The position numbers were made by a program, and so were the translations under genes. Below the pieces are notes generated by a model that saw nothing but the letters and a program-made list of their open reading frames with translations, had not been told where the DNA came from and did no database searches. From assembly GCA_031771865.1 (NCBI GenBank), contig JASISA010000007.1, positions 434,001 through 498,000 on the forward strand: a stretch of DNA of 64,000 bases, read 5' to 3'. Positions 55,580 to 64,000 of this stretch are shown here, in pieces; within the stretch, counting starts at the first letter, position 1; every line of letters starts with the position of its first letter. The DNA is from Nothophaeocryptopus gaeumannii. Lineage: Eukaryota > Ascomycota > Dothideomycetes > Mycosphaerellales > Mycosphaerellaceae.

Positions 55580-56891
55580 CTACTTACCAAACTCTGCAAT
55601 CTTGTCAACCCATTGCTGTAAAACCGGATCTTCAGTATCCAGTAAATGCCCGTAGAAGTCACCGCCGTGAAGCTCCGGATAGTCGTAGAGATTGTTGGGC
55701 TCTCCAGCTACATGCTTAGCAACTGTCTGTTCGTTGTGCTTACGGATTGTATGAGTATTCCAGCAGTGTACAAACTCTCCAGTTGTATACCTCATTACAG
55801 GGATGTAGATTGCGAGCCAGGCAATACGATCTGCTTTAAGAGCTGCGTTATAATGCCCTTCCTCTCGGAGTTGATTGGAATACTGACTTTGCTGCCTCGC
55901 CCCACCAGTGCTCAATAGTCTGATTTCCTTTGCTTGTTGTATACCAGAAGGCATCGCTGAAAGTGATATGTTCGCTAGCAAGGTGCTCACGTAGGAGAAG
56001 ATGTGCGTCCGCAAGCATTGGAGTTTCAACGCCCTGATCAGATCGTATGATATTAGGCATACGGCCGGCCTTGTAGATCGTGATGATGTACTGTGCAAAA
56101 ACCGAGAACTTGGTCTTAGCTAGCGGCCCAACAAAGTACCAGATAATCTTCCTTGAAAAGACGTCGATACAGCCGTAGATCGAGCATCCATAATCAGCCA
56201 GCTTACAAAAAGCATCAATAGAGTATACATCATCAGCTCCTCGAGCTTGAGGCCTTACGCTACGAGGTTTACTGCGTTTACCAGGTCGACGGCTCTCAAA
56301 AGCTGCTGGCACCTTGGCACGGGCAATACGGAAGATGCGGTCTCTACGAGTGATCAGCGAGTGCAGCCTACGAGTGCGAGTGCCTGAGTGAATGAATACA
56401 AAGGCGTACCTGCCAATGAAGTGCCATTTCTCACGAATAGTTTGGGCCAACTTGCGATATCCAAAGTCCTGTGCAGCACCATGCCCAAGCACATGGTCCA
56501 ATGCCTCGCTAATAGCGGCATCCACCTCTTCAGAAGATTCTGCTGGATACCTCTTATATAGGCCTATATCACGCCTCAACCGCTGATATTGTATGAGGGA
56601 GATATTGTAGCCATCTGCCTGTAGATACTGAACTTCCCTCTCATCTTTGTACGAGTACAGCCAGAAACGCTCAATAATACGGGCTCTGAGGGCATTCTCT
56701 ACCTGTAGAGGAGCCTGTCGAATACGAGCACCCCACTGCTTCAGCCTCCTCTTCAGAGTCTTGACAGATATATCAATATCGTAGTAGGTTCGTAGATTAT
56801 CGCATATCGCAGTGTATTCGCGTCGGTCAAAGAAGATCCAGTGCTCAATCTGGGCTCGCACGGGCTCGAGGTCAACGGTATGAGGCGCCAT
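55580..56891 (-). pseudogene. rve-type integrase/transposase, frameshifted
   Basis: Starts MAPHTVDLEP at 56891, with an N-terminal helix-turn-helix-like region (ISVKTLKRRLKQWGARIRQ). A 66-nt in-frame intron (56344-56409, GTACGC...CGTAG) is likely. The catalytic core shows Asp in VYSIDAFCKL, Asp in IIRSDQGVETP and Glu in NQTIEHWWGE, the D-D-E order of integrases. Just after WWGE (about 55885-55900) the frame shifts by one base; coding then continues (EEGHYNAALKADRIAWLAIY...FVHCWNTHTIRK) to 55580. An intact enzyme would cut and join element ends; this copy probably cannot. Confidence 0.7.
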
Positions 56892-56976
56892 ATGCACTTG
56901 CGAGTGCAGGTACGAGTGTAGGCACGAGTGTAGGGCAATATAACGAGTGTAGATAAGAGTGTGGAAGCCGAGGCGA

Positions 56977-57014
56977 AAGTTGATATGACCCTTAGTCATG
57001 AACAGGGCTCTGCC
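56977..57014 (-). repeat. Right terminal inverted repeat (38 bp)
   Basis: Perfect reverse complement of the left repeat; GCCT follows at 57015-57018. Confidence 0.9.
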
Positions 57015-57391
57015 GCCTGAGCGCACGGATCAGCTCGTTGAATCCTTTGCTATGAACCAATCATCGTCCTCAAAAGAATGCGATTCAGAAGGGTCCTCGC
57101 GTTCTTCCTATAACAGAGAGTAAACATGAGATTGTCTTTAGAGCTCTCATACAACGTATGAATTACACCCTCCACCATTGTCGGGCTTCCCAGAAGACAC
57201 CCACGCCATCAACAAGTCCCGCCGAACCGCCATCAAGTCTAGAGTGAGGTCCGCCAGCTTCTGCAGATCGTCCACGATCTCTGGATGGGCAGTGGCGTCT
57301 CTTCACGATTCCATGCTGGCGCAGATCCTTGAGATAGCGCAGTCAAACTTGTCTTCTCCCCTCAATATGCACTTTCCATCTTTGTGCGCTT

Positions 57392-57661
57392 TCATGGCTT
57401 CCTCAGCCGCACAAATGACATGGAACAATCCTGCCTTGAATCTCTCGACCGAACGAAGGCCAAACGATATCTGTGCAAGGAAAGCTCTTGTTGCCTGGCT
57501 TGTATGTACCGTAAAGCTTTCCGTGCACGCATATACCAGATGGACGTTCTTTTCGTTTCAATCAAGTCGTCTCCGTAAAGGATGCTGTTGGCTTGTCGAC
57601 GCACCTGCTTGGAAGTGCAAAGGATGTTGAGATGGCATTCCCACGATAATCCAAAGATCAA
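57392..57661 (-). pseudogene. 2EXR-like gene fragment
   Basis: Frame with ILCTSKQVRRQANSILYGDD about 13 residues in, a motif common after the LPRELRN block in fungal 2EXR/F-box-like proteins. It ends by a stop at 57392 and no upstream LPRELRN exon is visible, so this seems a remnant or a gene with introns I could not place. Confidence 0.35.
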
Positions 57662-58758
57662 AAGCTATTCGTAGATGCTGTTGCGGAGCTCTGCTTCAGT
57701 CAGTGAAGATAGTGGCAGCTACCATAGATTGCAGCTTCTGATCACGTACCGGGCGGGAGATCAAGGGAACGATGGAACTCGGGGTTCTTGTCTGCATGCT
57801 TTAGCCCCTTGATCATCCGGCTTCTACAATATGAGTTTGGTCGACTGTGAGACCCCGGTCGTTGATGAACTGGACCAGCACGTCGTTCTTGCAACGCTCG
57901 TACTCCATTACTAGTATAGCTGAGGAAGCTTGACTTTCTTTAGTCCACTGAGAAAGAACAAGGGAGCAGCTCTTTAATGTCGTTAAGTACGGGAAACCAT
58001 GGGAAAAGGTCTATTCGAATAAGCCAGAGATGTGAGATTTGAGACAAGCCGGCAATCCAGGAGAGCAATCCAAGAACACTCTGCACTCTCGTCGGGAGAG
58101 CCGGGAACATCTGGCCTCGTTCAAGATGCTCATGATGATGTTTCAGCCAATTGATTTGCGAGCGCGTGTCTAGGAAGCAAGGTTCAGGAATCGGTCGTCA
58201 CTGGTACTGCGTGCGTTCAACTTCGGGTCAAAAACGTAAGGCAAACACAATCTGATTCAGTCACCATTCAGGCGCGTTGAGACTACTGTACATGTAAGGA
58301 ATGTTATTGTCCAACTTCACAGAATGCCAAGGCCAGCCCCTCGGCCCGGCAGCCGAATCCATCGTCCGTGCTTTGCGACAACCACAAACCTGAAGGCTCC
58401 TGCTCCTGGATTTGAATCTTCCATCCACCTCGACCATCATTTTGCTTCGAAGACACCATCAATTCGCTGCGCCGTACGCTCGCGTCATACGTCTGCTCGC
58501 CTGCTTCAAGTACTAGCAAGGTACTTGAAACAAGGAACAGGCCGATCTCAATCCAATGCTCGCCCTATGGTCTGCTAAAGGGTACTCGCAACGGCTGGTA
58601 CAAACTCAGAATGGCTGCTAGTCGGTAAGCCAAGAGAGGGACCGAACAGCAGACATCGTATATCCCCTCTATGACAGTAGGTCAAACCTGACATTCCTCC
58701 GACCTAAAACATCCAGTCCTTTCCACTTCGCAGCATCAGCAGCTTCTGGCAAGCAATC
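57662..58758. other. Intergenic, no supported gene
   Basis: Short frames only; promoter of the GPI-type protein at the right edge. Confidence 0.4.
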
Positions 58759-59550
58759 ATGCTCCAAACTACCCTTCTCTTCACAGTCCTGGCGACACTC
58801 TCACACCTGACCCTCGGTCAAAATACCACTCAAATTCCCTCCAACATCACCGTCCCCTCCACCTGCGCAGGCAACTACACCTCCGGTACCGACGTCGTCT
58901 TCTACACAATCCCCTACACCTACACCGACGTCCTCTCCATCATCGGCAACTTCAGCAATTTCACCTGGTCCGGAGTCCCCACCTCCCCCCTCCCCTTAAA
59001 CGGAACCGACAACACCCCCGGCACAGCACGAACATACGAATTAGAAGGAGCCCATGTCGTCGAAACAATCGATTATTATTCAAAACCGCCTGCTCCTGGT
59101 CCGTACGTGGAATACCACTCCCTCGCCCCTCTATCCGTCCCTGCCGCGGGTGTGAGTTTCTACGCTCCTTATGATGGAATGGTCGTGGAGAGTGTATGTG
59201 ATGGGAAAGCGAGCACTTTCAATTTCACGGTGAACTACTGTGCGACGAATAAGACCTTGGGAGGTCAAATATTGAGGATGATTCATCTCAATTCCGCCAT
59301 CACGGTTGGCAAGTACCTCGGAGGCAACAACTTCACCAGCTGTGCGGCGTTGGGGAGTAATGCTACTGGGCCGGGGAATGCGACGGCCACACCTCCGATT
59401 GGTACCAACGGGACGACCGGGGCGACGAGTGGCAATGGTGCGCCGGGTTCGAGTTCGAGCGCTAGGCCTGTGACTGGCGCTGCAGCGAGATTTGGAGCCG
59501 GTATCACTGGAAGTGTTGCGGTTGTTGCGCTGGGTATGATGATGCTCTGA
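58759..59550 (+). CDS. Probable GPI-anchored cell-surface glycoprotein
   Basis: Intronless, 263 aa. Signal peptide 1-20 (MLQTTLLFTVLATLSHLTLG), then a beta-rich domain with several N-x-S/T sites and three to four cysteines (STCAG, ESVCD, NYCAT, TSCAA). A Gly/Ser/Thr/Asn-rich stalk and a C-terminal hydrophobic tail (VAVVALGMMML) follow a small-residue omega region, as in GPI signals. No named domain recognised. Strong C-rich codon use in the first 350 bases contrasts with the later part. Confidence 0.75.
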   Translation: MLQTTLLFTVLATLSHLTLGQNTTQIPSNITVPSTCAGNYTSGTDVVFYTIPYTYTDVLSIIGNFSNFTWSGVPTSPLPLNGTDNTPGTARTYELEGAHVVETIDYYSKPPAPGPYVEYHSLAPLSVPAAGVSFYAPYDGMVVESVCDGKASTFNFTVNYCATNKTLGGQILRMIHLNSAITVGKYLGGNNFTSCAALGSNATGPGNATATPPIGTNGTTGATSGNGAPGSSSSARPVTGAAARFGAGITGSVAVVALGMMML

Positions 59551-60328
59551 GTGTAGAGCAATATCAAGCAGCAGTACGCACACTCTCGCTCTACAGGGAA
59601 GAGACCAGCCTCCAAATAGGAACCAAAAATTCGGAGAGTCAGCTACTATCACACTCGCAGGAATCTACAAGCATCCGAAAAGCGGAAACGACCTCTCTCA
59701 CGCAAACGACTGTAAGGAGCCATACGAGTGCATTTCAGCGATTGTGGTCTGGATGAGACAGACAGGACGAGCTGCACTATTTTGCGATACAACACTTGAA
59801 CTGGAATTATTCGCTTGAGGACAGCCCAGGGTTGGAAGCTGGGTTTGTAAGAAGTGCTGCAGTCGTTGCATTGGGCATGATGATGCTGTGGAAGGAGATT
59901 ATACATTGATGTTGAGATACCCATACAGGTTTACCGTACATTTCCATTCGAGCGCGAACTATACTAATACTATCCGAAATGCTAAGAATTGTCCCAAGGA
60001 CTCCGTATTATAATCATGTCGTCAAGGGTAATAGGTACTTTTGATCATTGTCGTTCATCATAGTCGGGACATCAGGCTGTCGATTTTTTCGTTGCTTCAA
60101 GATCGATGCGGGTCAGCGATCCTATCATTTCCTCAGGTCGTCCCAAACGCCTTCGCTTGCTTGCTTGCTTGCAAATAGGCAGGAAAATCGCTCTGTTGTC
60201 GTAAGGATGGTGATGATAAAGAGCCGCAAAGCACAAATAGTCACTCAAGATCCTCCTCAAGAGAACATCGTCGAGTGCCCTCAAACCCATCAAAAAGGTT
60301 TGAAGATCCTCCTATACCGCCCACGCCT
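59551..60328. other. Intergenic, with GPI-tail relic at 59851-59890
   Basis: No intact gene. Contains a degenerate copy of the upstream gene's 3' end. Confidence 0.5.
59851..59890 (+). repeat. Degenerate copy of the GPI-signal coding end
   Basis: 40 bases matching 59510-59549 at 33 positions, still encoding AVVALGMMML; six of seven differences are transitions. Confidence 0.65.
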
Positions 60329-61780
60329 TCAAAGCTGCACCCATCCATTCTCCACCGCAGTCAGATACTCCTCTTCCCATACAGCATCCCAATTAACTCC
60401 GTCGTCCTCTTTCCCATATACACCCGTGGTGCCATATGGCCCCTTGGTGGAGATCTGTTTTCCGCGAGGCCAGATACCATTACTTCTGATCTCAGCAAGC
60501 ACAAAATCTCCATGAACGAGATTCTTCTCCGGTTCGAAAATGCAGCCGGCGAAGAAGACTTCGATGGACAGCTTGTGACCGAGACGGTTTCGGTGACCGA
60601 TGAGTTTCCGCCCAACGGTGAAGACTTTTCGCAGTTTCGTAGCGCGATCGTGTGCGGATGTCGAAGGTGTGCAACCGCATAAGTCGGTGGTGCGGACTTG
60701 GCATTCGCCTTCCCATTGGACGTTCAGGTTGGTGAAGAGGTCGGCACACATATACGGCACGCTGATGGAGAGGTCGCGCATGCGTGGGAGGCTGGTGAGC
60801 ACGTCGCAGATGTGTTCGTTGGTTGGGAGGTGGCCTGGGTAGGGGTGATAGAAGCCGTCGTCGGAGCGTGGGGAGTGTTCGAGGACTTGGAGGGTGTTGT
60901 GGGAGGCTTTGACGAGTGCGAGCATGCCGGCGACGGAGATGGTTGAGAGGTTGGTGATGTCGAGGACTTCTAAATTGGTGGCGGTCTGGGCGATGAGCTT
61001 GAGATCAGAGTCGCAGATGGGTTTATGGAGGGTGTTGCCAAAGATCTTGAGTCGCTTCAGGGCTGAAAAGTCGACGCGAGGGTCTTCCAGAGCGTTTGGA
61101 GAGCAATCTCCTTCAAGAGCCTCAGCTTGGTCCTTTGACAGGCAGACGGCTTGCAGCTCCAGAGACTGCAGTGAGTGTCCCTCGCCGGTATTGACGTTGA
61201 GCAGATCAATCCAGTCCTCGGCTGTGCTTCGCCGTAGAACGGTCCATGGCACACTCAAGAATTGCAGTTCATGACACTCGGCCACGACTGACAAGATCAA
61301 TGCGTCAGTCTCTGCGGTATAGAAGTCGTTGAACCATAGCCGTCGGACGTATCTTGTCATATGAGGTAGCTCGCGGAAGATCTGGTCCGTAGCCTTAAGG
61401 GAGATGTGAGGGTCACGGTAGACGGCATATCCAGACGGGTTGTCGATGAGTTCGTAGATGCTGTACTTTCGTCGGCTACGAGACAGCTCGGCCCACCTCT
61501 CCGATCCTCGCCACCTACGTTCGAAGACGTGCTCGAGGTTGTAGGACAGCGACCATTCGTGCCATAGAGCGCAGACCTGGCGAATGGAGGCAGTGGCGTC
61601 CCATCGAAGTGATTGAGCCGTCACCGGTCCACGGACATATTTGGTAAGCTTGGCCTTCTGGATGGGAAGTGGCGCCTGGCTGAGTCCGTAGGTGAAGCGC
61701 TCGCCTTCGTTCTCGTTGGCCTTGGCGGCGAGGAGGAGGATGTTGGAAAGAAGCTCATGAGGCAAGTCGTTGATGCTCAT
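60329..61780 (-). CDS. F-box-like protein with LRR-type region
   Basis: Single exon, 483 aa. The N-terminus INDLPHELLSNILLLAA is an F-box-like helix start, and RQVCALWHEWSLS continues that domain. The middle has leucine-rich segments (LKRLKIFGNTLHK, LEVLDITNLSTISVAG, MRDLSISVPYM) as in substrate-binding LRR regions. The C-terminal domain is charged with no known fold. A likely SCF ubiquitin-ligase adaptor; target unknown. Confidence 0.8.
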   Translation of the reverse strand: MSINDLPHELLSNILLLAAKANENEGERFTYGLSQAPLPIQKAKLTKYVRGPVTAQSLRWDATASIRQVCALWHEWSLSYNLEHVFERRWRGSERWAELSRSRRKYSIYELIDNPSGYAVYRDPHISLKATDQIFRELPHMTRYVRRLWFNDFYTAETDALILSVVAECHELQFLSVPWTVLRRSTAEDWIDLLNVNTGEGHSLQSLELQAVCLSKDQAEALEGDCSPNALEDPRVDFSALKRLKIFGNTLHKPICDSDLKLIAQTATNLEVLDITNLSTISVAGMLALVKASHNTLQVLEHSPRSDDGFYHPYPGHLPTNEHICDVLTSLPRMRDLSISVPYMCADLFTNLNVQWEGECQVRTTDLCGCTPSTSAHDRATKLRKVFTVGRKLIGHRNRLGHKLSIEVFFAGCIFEPEKNLVHGDFVLAEIRSNGIWPRGKQISTKGPYGTTGVYGKEDDGVNWDAVWEEEYLTAVENGWVQL

Positions 61781-64000
61781 GCTTGTATGCCTCAGGTGTG
61801 AAGCTAGTAGATCCTGAAGAGGTGAGGTTGCGAAGGCAGATAGCGATGAGGTATTATGCGAAAGCGTTAGTCAAAAAGAACAAAGAAGAGAGGCTGCAGA
61901 TAAGGACGGCAGCGAGCTTCTTTGTTCCGACGTTGTTACCCGCAGGACACGCGCCCAGGTTTGAGGAGCATGTGATTATATATGAGTCTTTGCGTCCCCC
62001 TAGTCGGGGTTCCATCTTGCCAGAGAGCCGTCCGTTGTCGCAGGAAGCAGCTGCCCTTGGCCGTGACCGTGACAGCCCGGGTGTGGAGCCAGCGGCAAGA
62101 CACGAAATCTCTTTCATCTGGGGATGCGGAGAATTGACGACAGCAGGTCGCAACGTTCCACGCCATCTGCGGACAGCAGCACGAGACGGCCTTGGCGGTC
62201 CGGCGCCATCATCAATGTACAGCAATGTACTTGCGAGTGCCTCCTTCGCGCGCCTTCGCCAAACCACAAGCAGCAAGAAGCAGGTCCAGCAGGTCCAAGC
62301 AGCGTTCTGATGAGTCAAGAGAACCGGCTCCCTCACGTCGGACGGTGACCGGACCATGGCGCGTCGCAGGAAACATTACCCAAAGGCGGGCGGAACGTGT
62401 CGCAGCTGTACCACGTGAAGAGTGTAGTCGACGATTGTGGTGAAGGCTGGGGGTAATAGAAACGTAATCGCCTGCCGAGACGTTGGGAGGCTGCGAGGTC
62501 TGACAGAGGTCACAAGCCATGAAGGAAACCGACAGGAGCGAGAACTACCAGATACGAACGGCGGCGACTTCTCGGTTGGTCTGTTAGTTCTCGTACGAGA
62601 AATGCCTACAAACTGCGAATTCGGAGGTGCCATCGAGACGTACAAGAGCGTATCGAATACCGCTGACTGTGGTCTGGAGGGCTGAGCTGGAGAAAGACTG
62701 CAGTGAAATTTAGGTTGCAATATTCTGAACGGAATTTGAACGGCCACTCTGACGGGAAGCCCGAGCCGAAGGAAAAGCTCATTCAGCCGATCTTAAGCCG
62801 ACGGAAGCCGATCACATCTTGCCTCCACCACACTTCCAAGACCTCGCACAATGAAGTAACAACAATGCCGCTGGACTATCCTTTCAACACCTTCTCCGCG
62901 GACTATACGAGCGCATTCGACGCTCAAAATCTGATCCTCGGTTGCCACGATGATGGCGAAAAGCATTCCAGGGGGATTGCGCAACTGGGCGGAATGATGA
63001 CTCTGACAGGATGAATAGAACTAATGCATGAGCTATTTGACATGCATACAGACGAACTGCGAAGGCCACGTCGGCACGCTGACACGTTGATGATGGACTT
63101 GGACTGAGATACCGACCGGGACTGTATGGCGCCAATGCACGTCTCTTTCTACTACCCCATGGGCATCGGGTTAGGAACCGAGCGCCATGTGCTTGTGCGG
63201 GACAGATCACGCGGACCGCGCGAAGGAGGAAGCGCTCAAGTAATGGTCTCCTCGCTAGACCATGGCACCTATTTCCATTACCCCATGGGCACGCACGCTG
63301 GGAGGGGAAGGAAGACTTCATCGTATTCTCGCGACACCTCGTGAGCGAGCAGACAGATTAGCGGATGCTAACAGCTTGCCGCGGACCAGCCCACTCGGAC
63401 TATAGCTCCGACTCTGCGACCCTGCATAAATTTGAGGAGCGACTTGAGGACTGGCACAAATGTACACAAGATCTCGCTTCGGTTGCGAGATGACTGGATT
63501 GCCGCAAAAGCAATACCTCTGCACAAAGCTGCTTCAATACGTTCTACAGCAGAGAGCCTGGGGAGTTTCACTAAAATCGCTTGAAAATGGCTGCTTCATC
63601 GAAGAGCAACTACTATCATCAGCCCGCAGTGTCTAGTAACAGACTTACTCACACTGTGCGCTGGAGATGGTACCGTTGAGCGACGCAAGCACCCACTGAG
63701 CGTCCGGTGTTTGCGTAGGCTCTTGAGGTGAGTTGAAACCCCTTTGCAAGTTGTTCTAGTGCAGGGAGGCACATGTGATCTCGTCCCTCTTCCTTATCTT
63801 GTACTACGCGGGACAGGACATGAAGGCAACGTGTGACTGCTTCAGGAAGATGTGTTCTTTGTTCAGATGTCACAACTGTCACGCAAGTACCAGCGAAATT
63901 GCCTGATAGTGCAGTTACCACAACGACCTCGCAACCACCCGAGGCACGCTTGAATGCATACCCACACCGTATCTCAAGATGCCTTTGACGCCGTCCAATG
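61781..64000. other. Terminal 2.2 kb without a supported gene
   Basis: Antisense frame pairs at 61783-62357 and 62376-62747 cancel each other. A duplicated TACCCCATGGGCA sequence occurs at 63157-63169 and 63279-63291. The - frame at 63649-63921 (90 aa) has some protein character and could be an exon of a gene extending beyond the window, but no domain or clear splice sites were seen. Confidence 0.35.

Larger units (their letters stand above)
52250..57014. mobile_element. 4.77-kb TIR transposon with rve-type integrase and accessory genes
   Basis: Bounded by identical 38-bp inverted repeats and a 4-bp duplication. Inside are one + gene (Cys-rich, coiled-coil) and two - genes: a Ser/Ala/Thr/Pro-rich protein and an integrase with retroviral-type D, D, E motifs. 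The 4-bp duplication with integrase plus TIRs is reminiscent of Ginger-type cut-and-paste elements, but the GGCAGAGCCC terminus is not the TGT-type end I associate with those, so class is uncertain. Frameshifts in both - genes indicate a non-autonomous or dead copy; identical TIRs and clean duplication indicate a fairly recent insertion. Confidence 0.8.

Noticed and set aside
61854..62357. 167-aa minus and 175-aa plus overlapping frames
   Set aside because: Mutually antisense, no domains, no splice or promoter support; both probably chance.
1..64000. CRISPR arrays, bacterial operons, rRNA genes
   Set aside because: None seen; intron-bearing genes and pol III tRNAs indicate a eukaryotic nuclear sequence.

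Overview
The window looks like nuclear DNA of a filamentous ascomycete, most likely a Dothideomycete. The evidence is short GT-AG introns (about 47-100 nt) with CTAAC/CTGAC-like branch points, Zn2Cys6 regulators, signal-peptide proteins with Kex2 sites, a fungal STAND-type N-terminal domain, 2EXR-like LPRELRN motifs and pol III tRNA genes. The class-level placement is inference. Most gene models below were spliced by eye; junctions are given where the reading frame closes.

Layout. 0.2-10 kb: tRNA-Trp-like gene, GT8 glycosyltransferase, O-methyltransferase, 7-TM protein, APC-type permease, secreted ferritin-like (Rds1-type) protein. 10.5-15 kb: a decayed 2EXR-like neighbourhood and a membrane RING-H2 E3 ligase. 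16-25.9 kb: ankyrin/STAND-N-like gene, a six-cysteine secreted protein, a very large secreted protein of unknown family broken by a frameshift and a stop, and a secreted DJ-1/PfpI gene with two nonsense codons. 26-32.7 kb: CTR copper transporter, MDR oxidoreductase, a tRNA-Arg(CCT) interrupted in its T-loop by a GT-AG insert, glycerate-kinase-like protein.

33-41.5 kb is a compact group: Zn2Cys6 regulator, benzoylformate-decarboxylase-like ThDP enzyme (with an in-frame TAG), luciferase-domain protein, salicylate-hydroxylase-like FAD monooxygenase and class II aldolase/adducin-type enzyme. This suggests an aromatic-acid catabolic cluster with its own regulator. Tail-to-tail with it lies a Kex2-repeat secreted peptide precursor (41.6-42.3 kb) carrying four and a half copies of a C-x-A-W-K-R-W-A-F-P-x-x-C core. 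Then come a secreted sulfatase, an MFS transporter, a hypothetical gene and a second Zn2Cys6 regulator.

52,250-57,014 is a 4.77-kb transposable element with identical 38-bp terminal inverted repeats, a 4-bp target duplication (GCCT), an rve-type integrase and two accessory genes, saturated with CGAGTG/CACTCG motifs. It sits 121 bp upstream of the second regulator's start codon. The last part holds a probable GPI-anchored protein, an F-box protein and about 2 kb where no gene could be supported.

The strongest leads are the T-loop-split tRNA-Arg, the kexin-repeat peptide, the TIR/integrase element with its motif saturation, and a recurring pattern of otherwise intact genes carrying single TAG/TGA codons.
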